64,000 nucleotides of DNA from Corbicula japonica (Eukaryota > Mollusca > Bivalvia > Venerida > Cyrenidae). The stretch spans positions 3,556,991-3,620,990 of the forward strand of contig JAZAYU010000015.1 of assembly GCA_038501625.1 (NCBI GenBank). Direction: 5' to 3'. Positions 37,101 to 49,300 of the stretch are shown here, in pieces; position 1 is the stretch's first letter, and every line of letters begins with the position of its first letter. The notes under the pieces are model-generated. The model made no database searches. It had not been told where the DNA came from and saw only the letters and a list, made by a program, of their open reading frames with translations. The position numbers were made by a program, and so were the translations under genes.

Positions 37101-38303
37101 AACTGTATAGCATAATAGTAGTGTACGTTTACTAATGTTTTTATCATGTAAGCAAAATGTACAAATGTAAGACACCGATTCAGTCATGGGGCTGAAGGAA
37201 GCAGCCAATGGCTTTGAGGGTGACTTGGAGAATGGTTCAAAATGCCCTTAACTTTTAATGAATCAAGGAAAGCATTTATCCCTGTATGCTTCTTTAAAAT
37301 TTGGAAACCCTAGGTATCTTCTTGCTTAACCCTATACTTCACAGTCATAATTATACACTTATTAATGTTAGTGCAACTCAAGTAGATCAAGATCAACTGG
37401 CACATCTTTGTTGTTTGATGAGAATCTACACTAGTTACATATTGGTCACAAATAACCTAATAAAACTTAACCCTTTCCTCCATATATATGCCTTTTCACG
37501 CACGTGCGACCAGTGTAGATCCAGATCAGCCGGCAAATCCGTGCCGTCTGATCAGAATCTGCACTGGTCGCATTTTGGTCAGAAATAACCTAATGAATCA
37601 AAAAGCGAACAGTGCAGATCCTGATCATATAAGCCTTCTGATCAGGATCTGCACTGCATACTTTTCAATGAATTTAGTTATTTCTGAGCATGACACAGCA
37701 TGTAGAATCTACAAGATCCAGATTATGTGGTATGGGTGTGCAAGTTCATCTGAATCTACACCTCTGAATATGCCATATATAAATGGAATATTTATGGATG
37801 TTAAGGGTTAAACAGGAAAAACTGCTTGTTCTGACAACTGATCCCGGAAAAGTTTGTTCCAGTGTGGAAGATTTTGTACCAGCGGCCTCGGTCGCACAGT
37901 TGGTAGAGCCTCTGCACAGTAAGCCTGAGGTTCGAATCCTGGTCGAGACTACTCTTTCCGAAGCCCAAATCTGCCACATAGGCATTGTGGGCAGGTCGAT
38001 TACCCTTGGAGCCCCTTTTTGGGAAGTATGTGGCTGGGGTATACGACCCAAACCTAGGCCGAAAAGGTTAAGCCAGAGGTCCGAGGTTCGAATCAGGGTC
38101 GAGGCTACTCTTTCCCAGACCCAAATCTGCCACAAGTATATCTGTCTTAATATATGGATACAGCCATGTACATATATAACAGTCATACCTTTAATGTCCT
38201 CATCTTTCAAGAAGCCTGCTGTCTTTGGACTTGAGAAATCTTTGATAGGTTCAGTTGACTTTTTCAGCTTGACTGCACTTAGCTGCTCAGCTAGACTTGA
38301 CAT
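34179..38303 (-). CDS. D123/CDC123-type ATP-grasp protein
   Basis: 361-aa protein in four coding exons: 38303-38189, 36823-36694, 35856-35210, 34372-34179. All splice ends are GT/AG and phases agree. It starts MSSLAEQLSAVKLKKS and ends RKLLEEGV. Recognisable parts: FVKTSSRSAKDA (130-141), comparable to the nucleotide-binding strand of D123 proteins; DMEFRGFVFN (229-238), the E-F-R-x-F-V segment; and LWVIEVNPFLETTDGALFSW (301-320), which carries the metal-binding Glu and Asn of ATP-grasp folds. CDC123 in other eukaryotes assists assembly of translation factor eIF2. The residues here differ enough that this may be a separate D123-like branch with an unknown substrate. No signal peptide is seen, so cytosolic. 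It is divergent with RBM45. Intron 1 holds a tRNA-derived repeat and an F1 copy. Confidence 0.8.
34739..34949. repeat. MITE of the TACTGT-GTATNAT family, copy 2
   Basis: Ends TACTGTTGTATCATTTAATT and AATATAATGATACTACAGTA. The interior has several TTTCGCG and CGCGAAAT motifs. It lies in the last intron of the D123-like gene. Confidence 0.75.
36055..36290 (+). repeat. about 21-bp minisatellite derived from an F1 end
   Basis: About ten units of CCTATAGGATATGGCTGTTT with one- or two-base length changes (TTTGTCC, TTTTGCCC). The array runs straight into an F1 copy (36281-36490), whose outer end normally reads GATATGGCTGTTAT once. It lies in the intron between exons 2 and 3 of the D123-like gene. 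Confidence 0.9.
36281..36490. repeat. F1 nested palindrome next to the minisatellite
   Basis: AGTGTAGATCCATGTCAGCA through GCTGATCTGGATCTACACTG. The left outer end is the one amplified in the neighbouring array. Confidence 0.8.
37475..37810. repeat. F1 nested palindrome in D123-like intron 1
   Basis: Begins CCCTTTCCTCCATATATATG and contains GATCCAGATCAGCCGGCA with its inverted partners. The right half is degenerate. Confidence 0.75.
37878..38150 (+). repeat. tRNA-derived SINE-like repeat
   Basis: A box-A-like GTTGGTAGAGCCTC (about 37909) is followed by a box-B-like GGTTCGAATCC (about 37930), the internal RNA polymerase III promoter arrangement of tRNA genes. The downstream segment CTACTCTTTCC-AAGCCCAAATCTGCCACA occurs twice (about 37948 and 38105), each time after a GGTTCGAATC motif, so the tail half is duplicated. 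No cloverleaf can be drawn, so it is not a functional tRNA. Confidence 0.6.
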
Positions 38304-40338
38304 GATGCTGGTATCTCTGAACTGAAATCTAAATCATTACTTTGGAATTATTTTAGTTTTCACTAGTTTTATTTTTGCTTATTTCACAAAATTCCAGCCC
38401 TTTCAAACTTTACTCCATGAGATATGGCAGGGCTTTTTCAGGGGTTTTTGGGAAAAAGGCTCCTGCTCAAATTGGGAAATTTTTCACACTATTCACTGGT
38501 TGTACACAGGTTGCATACATTAATTCAAGGAATGTATGTTTCGAGGATCACCAATCAAAAGTAAACAATCTAATTATGCAATTTGAAAAGTCCCTAGATT
38601 ATATGAAATCTCTTTTTCTGTTTCTATTTTATAGGCAAAAAAGTTATTTCTGTTGAAATGGGACTTTTTTCTTGATACAAATGTATTGGGACTTTTTTCT
38701 TGAAATTGGGAAAAATTGTCCCTATGGCTTCTGGACCATTCGTCATCAGGATCATTCGTCATATGACGAATAGACCAATAATTCGAGTCTATTCGTCATC
38801 ATAGATTGGATCATCATATTATGACTAAAACATACATTCATTTTACCATGTATATGAACATAATTATTTAGGCTATTCTATACCTCAATAAAGCCCTTCA
38901 CACCCACCCCCACCCACATAATGTACGGAATTGATGTTAATGAGATAATCAGCATTGCGTAGCAATATGTACAACATGTTGGTTCAATATAAAACAACAT
39001 ACGAGAAAAACACATTTTATTTCTAGATTGAACAAATACATTAAATAATTTAACATTGACATCATATTATATAATAATAATATGGGTATTGTATGCAACA
39101 CACATTCTTGATATGGTGAACAATTATACCAAGTTATTTCAAATCCAATAAGAAATAACATAGTAACAGAGCAGACAGGATTTTGCAGGATAATAATAAT
39201 ATTATATAACTGTAAACAATAGGAGCAATGTGTATTTCTATTTTATTCTTATTTATGGTCAGTGAGTACCCACACTCTTAGAATAAAGTTTAAAATTTAT
39301 CGTAGTTAGAACACAATCTGTATTATCATTATCCGTTGCACTTGCTCAAAGTCTTTGGTGTGAAAATAATTAACTAATCAAGACAGGTGTGATTTCATAT
39401 CTAATCCGTCACTATTTTTATTTTACATCGGATTTTCAACAAAATTGAAGAATGAATACATACAATTTATTCAGTATTAACAAATACATACAAATTAATG
39501 TCAACATTAAATGTATGTTAATTTATTTATTTTTCATCAATTTATCTATATTGTAAAAGTTAGAAGTGAATGATAATTCAACGATTCCTGTCGCACCAAT
39601 AAATCATCTCTTATTCGCCGACTTTACAGTGAGATACAGTATAAATCTTATTCATTTGTTTCATTTTAATATTATTTTCAATAATGACGAATCGTCTATA
39701 TGTTGATGACGAATGATCCAAATCTTGATGACGAAACGACCTAAATCCGCATGACGAATGGACCGTATTTCTCTAGTGTCGAACAGTCTTGATGACGAAT
39801 GATCTTGAAACGGTCCCTATTAGGAATTGGGAATGGGGCCCATTATCGGCCCCGTGAGACGAGATGAAAAAGCCCTGTATGGCTGTTATCCCATGGCAAC
39901 AATGTAGATACGGATCAGTCAGAAAATACTTGCCATTTGATCAGGATTGGAATGTTGAAGTTCCTGATACAACAAAATCATTCCACTTGAATATTCATGG
40001 ATTTATGATAAAATTGAAAGGGTTAAAGCATTTTCTATCATCAAACTGAAACTCAAGACACTAGATTGTTAACGTAAAGCAAAGAACCTAAGACATAATT
40101 TAGATGTTGTGTAAACTGATTTGTACGATCCATACCTTCCCAAGTCAGGAATAGTGTTTACATTAGGGAACAATTGCTAAGACATTAAATATAAATTTAC
40201 GTGTATAATACAATTTTATATTCTAAAATGACACAGCAATATAAATTAAATTTTGAATTAAAATAACATTAAAAAATAACGACATATTTTAATTTTCAGG
40301 CAAATAAGATAAATTTCTTTATAAAAATCCTGCTTATT
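38304..40338. other. divergent intergenic region of D123-like and RBM45 genes
   Basis: 2035 bases between the two start codons, of which 1450 are a transposon (38428-39877) inserted in an F1 repeat. The remainder, under 600 bases, must hold both promoters. An acceptor (AATTTTCAG, ending 40299) just upstream of the RBM45 ATG suggests a 5' UTR intron there. Confidence 0.6.
38428..39877. mobile_element. 1450-bp non-autonomous DNA transposon with 5-bp target duplication
   Basis: Terminal inverted repeats CAGGGCTTTTTCA (left) and TGAAAAAGCCCTG (right, allowing one indel-free match of 12-13 bases). TATGG flanks both ends (38423-38427 and 39878-39882). Joining the flanks restores GATATGGCTGTTATCCCATG, the usual edge of an F1 repeat. 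Inside the ends are subterminal clusters of ATTCGTCAT/ATGACGAAT (38745-38800 and 39685-39800), also inverted. The central kilobase is AT-rich without a transposase. The superfamily is unassigned: CAGGG ends suggest hAT, but hAT usually makes 8-bp duplications. Confidence 0.8.
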
Positions 40339-43300
40339 ATGAGTGACTCCCGCAACCGGAAACGCACATTTGCAAAAATGCATCGGCAGGCTGAAGTATC
40401 AGAAAACACCCGATTATTTATTCTTGCCGGCAAAGGAATCAAAGAAGATCTGTATAGAGAAAAGTTTGAACAATTTGGAAAGATCGAAGACATATGGATC
40501 GTCAAAGATAAGCGCACAAATGAAGATAAAGGCAAGTAAATAACCGATCTGACGGGCGGTGCACACACTGGAATATCATCGGCCAAAAAGTTCACACGAA
40601 TTCTAATCTTTGCGTTAAACCAAGCATTGTAATGGCACTATTGAAAATAGTTGTTAAATCAAACTCTGGAGTGCATAATTGTAAACTACTCTATCCCACA
40701 GCAGCAGAATAGGACCCAATCCACATTTTTACCACCTGCAGGCCGCACCCCCTACCAATGATTTAAACGAAGTTTGCAAAAATTAATCTTTTAGGCATTA
40801 GAAAATTAATTCCTAGATTTTCATCCCCACCAGCCCCTTGAAAATCACTCCAACCGAACATTATTTATTTTGAAATAAAAATTTACATTACATTCGTATA
40901 CATGTGTCATTAACATCACATTCTCGAAGGTGTCTTAAGGGCCTGCCACACTCCTCCCAATTCTATTAATCGATAAAAAGAAAATTATCAAAATCTCAAT
41001 AACGGCAAACTGCTGTTAATTGAAACTTTGCACAAATGTATGTTATTTATGTATCTTTATTTTACAGATGGTAAGACACGTTAGAAAAGTAAAGAACAAT
41101 AGCGAGATCAAAAAATTCCCTCAACTTCTATTTACATAAATTCACGAAAACTAAAGAACACAAAACATCATTTTAAATGCCCACATGAGTAATATGATAC
41201 TGACAACAATTTATTGTGCCCTCGTGATTTACATATGTAAACTTTACGAGATATTAGTAAAAGTGTGTTTGACCTTCAATTTCCTGGTCGCGTAAACTGA
41301 TGACAATCACTGATTTCGCTTTTAATAGTTGAAAGTTTTTTACAAAGTACACAACATTTTCTTGTCAGTATCATTGCGCTCACGAGGGAATTTAAAATTA
41401 TGTTCTGCATCCCTTAGTTTTTGTGAATTTATGCAAATAGAATTCAAGGAATTTTTAGGTCTAGCTTTGTTTCTTTACTTTTCTAACGTGTCGTTCTGTA
41501 TGCAAAATAAAGTTACATTAGTAACATTCATTTGTGCAAAGTTTCATTGAACAGCATTTTGCCATTACTGAGATTTGATGATTTTTACTTTATCGATAAA
41601 TAGAATTGGGAGGAGTGTGGCAAGCCCTTAACAAAACATTTGTATTTCCAGGGGTTATTTACATCACATTCTCAAAGGTCTCTGAGGCCGCCTTGGCCAT
41701 GGAAGAGATGAATGGCAAGTGCATGGAAGGGAATCCTAGACCACTGAAGGTATTATTTTATAAATCATCAGTTCTGTTAACTTTTTACTCCATGGAATAT
41801 AACTGTTATTCACGAGCAAACAGGGTAGAATCTGACCAGCCATTACATCCATCATTCCATATCAGATGGAATGGATATGCAGGCTGATGTGGATGAACAT
41901 TATTCAAAAATGCAATAAGGTGTATCAATAGGGTAAATAGAGTAAAAGATTAAGCAATGGATTTGACTGAATAAGTCAAATGTGGACCCTAGGTAGAATG
42001 CATGGGGTTTCTTTAACCCAAAATACAAGTAAACATGCGTAAATATTTTTTTCCAAGTCATCTTTAAAATGCTATTGCTTCCAAATCACTCTTTAAGCAC
42101 CATTTCTTCTTAGTAACCCTCAAAGAACTATTGCTTCAAAGTCACCCACAATTACAGTTTTTTTCCTATTCACTCTTAAAGCACTTTTTCTTCCAAGTCT
42201 CCACAAAGCATTCATCCTTAAATCCACTGTAAAACATTTAGAAAAATATTTAGAAAAACAACAAAATAAATCAAATTTGAGATGAATTAATTGTTTGTTA
42301 CAGGTATTGATGGCCAACACAAAGAGGGATGGATCAGTGCGTGACCCACGGGAAGATGAAAAACTTGTCCGGTTGTTTGTTATCATTCCTAAAACCATGG
42401 ACGAGAAGGAGCTTACAGAGGAATTTTCAGTAAGTAGTACATTGTAATTACACAAATTGATAAGCTTCCAGAAAACACAGATGGCAGTTATTGTAGATCC
42501 ATCTCTACAGGATCCAGTTTTTCTGTGGAGATCAAATGACATAAAGACAGAGCTACAACAAGTGTCGATCCAGCTTAGCCTGCACATCTATGCAGTTTGA
42601 TCAGGATCTACACTGTTCACTTTTAGATTTGTTAGATCTAACTAAAAAGATGTGTTACATGTAGATCTGACCAAAATGTGAACAATGAGGTTCCAGATCA
42701 GATTGCACGGATGTACCAGCTTATGTGGATTTACATTGGTTTCCAATTTGACAAAACAAGTATCCATTTAGCCAGGGCCCAAGATCACAAAACTAAGTTT
42801 TGAGATCAGTCTCAAATCTCAAGGATCTGATTGGCTGAAATTGAGACTGATCTCCAGATTTAGTTTTATGATCTTGGGCACAGGAATAATTTGTAATATA
42901 TACACAGGGGTTCCACTAGCTGCTAAATCTCAAGGGTCATTCTGATCAATTTTTAAGACAATCTGCAAATTATTAGCCAAAATACCCCTAATTTAAGGAA
43001 AAAATGACCCTTAAGCTAAAAACCATAGGGGTCAAAATGAGGCTTTTTGGAAATTTCAAGAGTCAAGGGGTCATCTGCCAGGTCAAATGGAACCCCTGTA
43101 GACATCACATATTAATACATCACACATTTAACTTCCTGAATTTCTTTTTTATAGCAATTCGGGGATGTGGCAAGTGTAAATGTCCTGAGAGAAAAAGATA
43201 CAGGGGCACCTAAGGGGTTTGCATATGTCAGGTTTCACAGACCATACCATGCTGCACTGGCCCTAGAGGGCTGCAAATCTTGTAAGTACATTTGTTATAA

Positions 43301-46300
43301 AATCCTAGTGCACATTAATTTATTATGTTTTTATTTAAGGGTAGGTTCAGATTTTATATCTACTTTACACTAAGAAATATTCTCAGTTTTTAATGTTTGG
43401 AAAAAAACACAGCTTCCTGGAATATCTGATTAACCAGCAAATTTATCAACTAATCTTGCTTTCAACATTTTTGTTAATTGTAGTTAAAAGTATTGATTGC
43501 ATTTTTCTATTAAAACAAGAATCAGTACCGATAAAAATTTCTTTGTCAGAAAAAAAACCTAATGATACACAGGCTAAGCTTGATGTACACTGGTTGCACA
43601 CAGTTTTTCCATACTCATGCTGGAGTTAACCCATTATATATACAGGTTTTATCACATGCAAACGTGTGTGCCATCAGGATCTACACTGTTGGCTTCTTGA
43701 TCAGAAATAACCTAATGAATCATACAGTGAACAGTGCAGATCCTGATCAGATGTTCTGGATGTGCCAGCTGATCTGGATCTACACTATTCTACCATGAAT
43801 AACAGCCATTCCATGGAGTAAAGGGTCAAATGTTAATGTCAAACCTCTGTTTATGCCTTACTTATCATTTTAGCATTCAAACCCAAATTTGCGGAACCAA
43901 AGAGGATTTCCATGGAACCGGACAGATACTCGCGGGATTCGCGGGATAGGGATTCTAGAGATTCCTATTCGGACCGTAGAGGTGGAGGGGGTTACGATGA
44001 CAGGGACAGAGATCGGGATCGTATGGACAGAGATAGAGACAGGGGGCGTGGTAGTGGAGCACCGGGAGGATACCCGTATGGAGATAGAGGTGAGTGAGAT
44101 CCTAATTGTTTACTCCATATGTAAGGGTTTTATGGCGTGTGCGACAAGTGTAGATGTAAAGCAGTCAGCACATGATTTCCATCTGATCTGGACCTACACT
44201 GGCCACTTCTTGGTGAAAAATATCCTCTTGAATCTTTAAGCAGTCTAATCTAGTTGCACATGTTATGAAACTCTTATCTATGGAGAAAAGGGTTACGTTA
44301 ATAATGGTGATGATAAATGACAAAATGTAGGATTGTGATTGTTTGAGCAGGGACAGGGTAGTGGAGCACCAGGGGGTACCTGTATAGGGAAAGAGGTGAG
44401 ATCTTTACAGTAAACAGGAGTTGAAGGTGGTTTCTATTTTAATGTTTAGGTGTTTTTATGACAAACAAGTGCAGGCAGATAATCTTATGGAGATGTTCTA
44501 ATGACAGATGTAGGTCCGTGAAGTTGTGCTGGAGCACCAATGGTATATCCTTATGGAGATAGAGGTGAGATCTGAAGTGTTTGAGATGGTTTTTATTCCC
44601 CCATGAAGTGGGAGGTATATAGTTTTGCATTCGTCAGTTCGTACGATCATCCCCCAAATCTTGTCACATCAACTCCCCATTAACTATTAGGCGAATTTCT
44701 TTCAAACTTGCACAGATGATCAAGCATGATGTGTAGATTATTGTAAAGAAAGTATTTTTTCTTGGGACCATTTTTACCAGAGTTATGGCCCTTGTTACAA
44801 ATGTTGTTGTAGCAGTGTGGGCATCAGTGTCCAAGGACACTTTCTAGTTATGACAGACTTAGGTCTGTGAAGATGTGGCGGAGTACCAATGGTATACACT
44901 CTTGGAATTGAGGTGAGATCTGTACTGTAAACATTACGAGTTGGAAATGTGATAAGAAGGAATGCTGAAAAGTAGAAATGCATTGTCCAGAGATAAGTTT
45001 TGGATTGGAAATATAGGTCGTAGCTATTAACACTTTACTCCTGGCAAATGGCCATTATTCATTGGGTGAGCAGTGAAGATCCAGATCAGCTGGCACATTC
45101 AGGCTGTTTGATCAGGATTTACACTGAGGATATTTCTGACCGAGAGAAGACCAGTGTACATCCACATCTGATGGCACAGATGTTCCAGCCGATCTGGATC
45201 TAGACTGGTCGCAAATGAAATGAAATCTGTATACATGCTACATGGAGCAAAGGGTAAGAACCTGTAAACAATAACAATGCATTGCCTTCTCCTTTAAAGT
45301 TGATGACAGGGATAGACGTAGGAGTCTGGATAGGGACAATTTAGACCGAGACCGGGGGCGCAGCAGCGGGTCCTCGGACAATCACCTCTATGGTGACAGA
45401 GGTAAGTGCAAGAAATGTAGGTTGTAAGTACAGAATGAAATTATATTTGATTTATTTTCTGCCTTATCCTCGTTAATTGGGGTAAGTAGGTAGGGATTTT
45501 ATTTTTTATATTTTACAATGTGTGCAAATGCTTTTCTACATCACTCTTTTATGCCACACAAACAGGTTTTATCAAATGTGGAGTGTAGATCCAGGTTAGC
45601 CAGCATCTACACTGTTCATTTTGTTTTTCAGATAAAACCTAACGACAAAAAAAAGAGCAGTAGTTTTTTATTGCAGATAAACCTATTTTATCATTAATTG
45701 ACGCTCTTTAAAACATTGCTAACAAAGTTAAGATCCTAATAAATTTGTGATCCATATCATGTTTTTATTATAAAGATGTAATATATTAAAAAATAGAATC
45801 AGATAAACTCAGTTCAATAGAAAATTAATCATTTACACGTTAAAGAAGGCAAAATGAATGTGAAATAATTTATTGCATGAGACAGCTTCGGATGAGTGGA
45901 CCAGGAAGACATGACAACTGACAGTACCGACTACTGAACATTGCTCACATGGATTTGAGGCTTTTATGAGTAGAACAGAATGAATCCTTGAGATTAACCT
46001 TTTGCAACTGACATGCACAGAAGCATGCAATGTTTGTGAAACATTTAATCATATATCTTACATATGACACAGAGTGGAATGACAATGTCATGTTGTTGTC
46101 TTGTAGGTCTGAAGCGAGGTTTTGATGATTTTGTTGATCGGGACATCCGGCGAGACAGACGTGAGGATTACATCGCAGATGATGGCAGATCACGATACAG
46201 CGAAGGTATTGTACTTACAGTTAAACCCCTTATAAAGACCACCTTGATAATAAGACCACTATTTCAGTGTCCCTTTGAACAGTTTTTCTGTTGCTTCACT

Positions 46301-49300
46301 GTGTAAGCAATGGGTAAAAGTTGCCTGTTCATATTGTAATGGTTTTGAAAGTCCTTGAGAAGTTCGTTTAATTGTAAGCTATCCATGGGGGAAAATGGGT
46401 AAAACTACGTTCCAGGTATTGTTACCATGTGTTTATGAAACATACAATGTACTTTTTAAAATAGGCTTATAATTAGCTGGAATAATTAATGAAAAATGTG
46501 CCAAAAACTGTTGTAAAAGTAATCTCTACTATAATATCTAAACTAGGACAACAACTGCTGGTGTATAAGCTATGCAGTTAGCTTTATATCTTATCAGTAT
46601 TTTACTTGTAGCATATGTAGCCTTTATATTTTGTTGTTTGCTCAAATATTATTCTCTTCCATTTCATTAGATGCTAGTTTTAGCCGTGGATTAGTGGACA
46701 CAACATCTCCGATGGCTTTGATACAAGAATTTCAGCATAATAACATGCAGCGGCTGGTTGTGACGGCCCCTCTAGGGCTCACACAGAGTTACCTCCACAG
46801 ACTGTTCAACCTCATCCCAGGGCTGGAGTACTGTGACCTCAATGAGCAGACTGGTTTGTATTCATTACTACATGCTGTTAGCTAACCTCTTCCTAAGATT
46901 ATAAACCTGAGAATGAAAACCAGTCTCAAATATCAGCTCTCTGATTGGTTGAAATTGAGCACAGTCTTCAAATTAACCAATAGGAAGATTGGCATTTGAG
47001 ACTGGTTTCTATTCTTGGCCTTAAATAACCTTAGGGTATTGAATTATGCATATGAAACTATCATAAATTATTTTCGAGGGCACCTGAATTGAATTTTGAT
47101 GAATTGTAGATGTAATACTCAGAGACATTGTTAATTCATAAATTCGCATATTGATGTTTGTGGGTTTCCTTGGTAGGTTAATTCAGATAATTCAATTACC
47201 CATAAAATTGTGTAGCTAAGATAGTTGTCTGACATCACAAAATGTAATTTTAGGAAAAGATTCATAACTCTTGACTGTATTTTGTCATAGTTTAAGTTAT
47301 GCCCCTTTTCACTTATATTTAAGAAGAAAACCTGGTTCCATCACATTGCAGTCATCTTGTCTTTTCTTAACCAATTCTTTACAAAAAAAGCATATAGTTC
47401 ACAAAGATGACTTGGTGTAAAGAAACATGAATCAGTTTTGCAATGTATTGATTAGTAAAAGCCAGAAATATGTTAAAAAACATCTAAGAACAAGTGTTTA
47501 AAGTGTAAGCTTTCATGAGAATTTGGAACTTTTTGCTAGGATAATTTTTGAGTGAAGCTATTAATTAAATGTTGATTGTCTTGTGCTCCAATCTCAAGCT
47601 CTGATTGGCTGAAATGTAAACTAGTCACCTTTTCAGACTATCAGATGCTTGAGATATGAGACTGGTCTCCAATCTTTGTTTTAGTGTAGAAGATCAACAC
47701 TTTAATTGTTTACATCTCTTTGTTTCAGGCATGGCCTATGTGAGGTACCAGACCCCACAATGTGCTGCCTGGGCCAGAGACAAGCTGGACGGGTTCGAGT
47801 ACCCGATTGGTAGTCGTCTCTTAGTGCGGTATGCTGACCTTGCCAACCAGACACAAGACAGAGGTGGATTTGATACAATGTAAGTAAAATTTAGCAATAG
47901 AGCCAGTGACGGCATGCTTTTTAGCGGGAAAGTGTGTGTGCTCATCAGTGTCTTCTGTCAAAATACTGTACACAGTCTGATAAATTTTAAATCAGCACAT
48001 TGGAGCTCTATTCAAAGGGTTAACACTATGTTGGTAAAGTAGATCTTGAAAAGGTTAACACGGTGTTGGTTGAGTAGATCTTGATAAGATTCGTTTATTT
48101 TCAGGTCCAGCTATCGCAGCACTAGTTCTGGCATGGATCTAATGAATGATTCAAGTGCAGTTCATCAGGTATGTCTTGTATAAAACAGTTTCTTTTTAAA
48201 AGATATAATTTAAAAATTGTTCTGTTTGATTTATCGTAAGATAGAATTTGCTTCATCTAATACTCCATATATACGGGTTTTATTGCATGTGCGATCAGTT
48301 GAAATCCAGAGCCATCTGATCAGGTTCTACACTGTATGCTTCTTGGTCAGAAATAATCCTGTTGAAGCAAAAAGTGAACAATGCAGGGCCTGATCAGATT
48401 GCACTTATGTGCACTCTTAATTTGGATCTACAATTTTGCTCATTGGTAGGATCCATATCCCATGGATTATAACTGAAAGGGTTAATGGATTCCCCCCTCC
48501 CAAACACAAACTACAACACTCAAATTGCAAAGATTACAAGAATATTGAGAACTTAGTGGTTTCATATTGTGAAATGATACACTCAGACCAAGTTAACTTT
48601 GGAAAATTTAAACAGCCATAGTATAATGCAGATCGTTCATAACGGTGAATTACAAAAACTGGGTTGTTTGGAATCTAAATATGGAGGCGTTTCGGAGTGC
48701 CTTTCTTACAAGTATGAACAAAATAAAATTCATTCTTAAATGGCTTCTGGCAAGTTTGCTACATTGATTATGTAAGTACATTGACATCTACGATAAAATG
48801 GATTGTTTACTTCAGGCTGCCAAGGTGCTCGAGCAAGCAGGTATCAACCCAGATCTGGTTCTACAACAGCCACAGCAGCTGATTCCGTCAGCGGCACATT
48901 CACACATGTCAACAATGTCACAGATGTCACAGCTGGCAAGCACACCAGAGAAACTAGAAAGGGTCACATACTGCAACCTGAAGCTGCCCCTTCCCAAACC
49001 CCTGGTACCCGAAGACACGCCTACAGCGCAACGGTTGTTCATTGTATGCCAACCGGCGGCCGTGCCAGAGCGGATACTTAGAGATGCTTTCAGCAGATTC
49101 GGAAATCTCATAGAAGTTTACCTACTTTCAGGTATGAAGTTTGCCTATTTATAAAAGTTTATTGAATAAAAGCCATATCCCTTAAGTAAAGGATAAATTG
49201 TGGACTTAACTCTTGTTTATCACTTCAAATGTGTGTGGCTTTTCATTTACTTACTGGTACTGGCTTTTTTATTTGCATATTTCCTGATTTTCTGTTTTGA

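Noticed and set aside
37909..37945. Possible tRNA gene (box A and box B present).
   Set aside because: The stems of a cloverleaf cannot be formed and the spacing is wrong; it is a tRNA-derived repeat.
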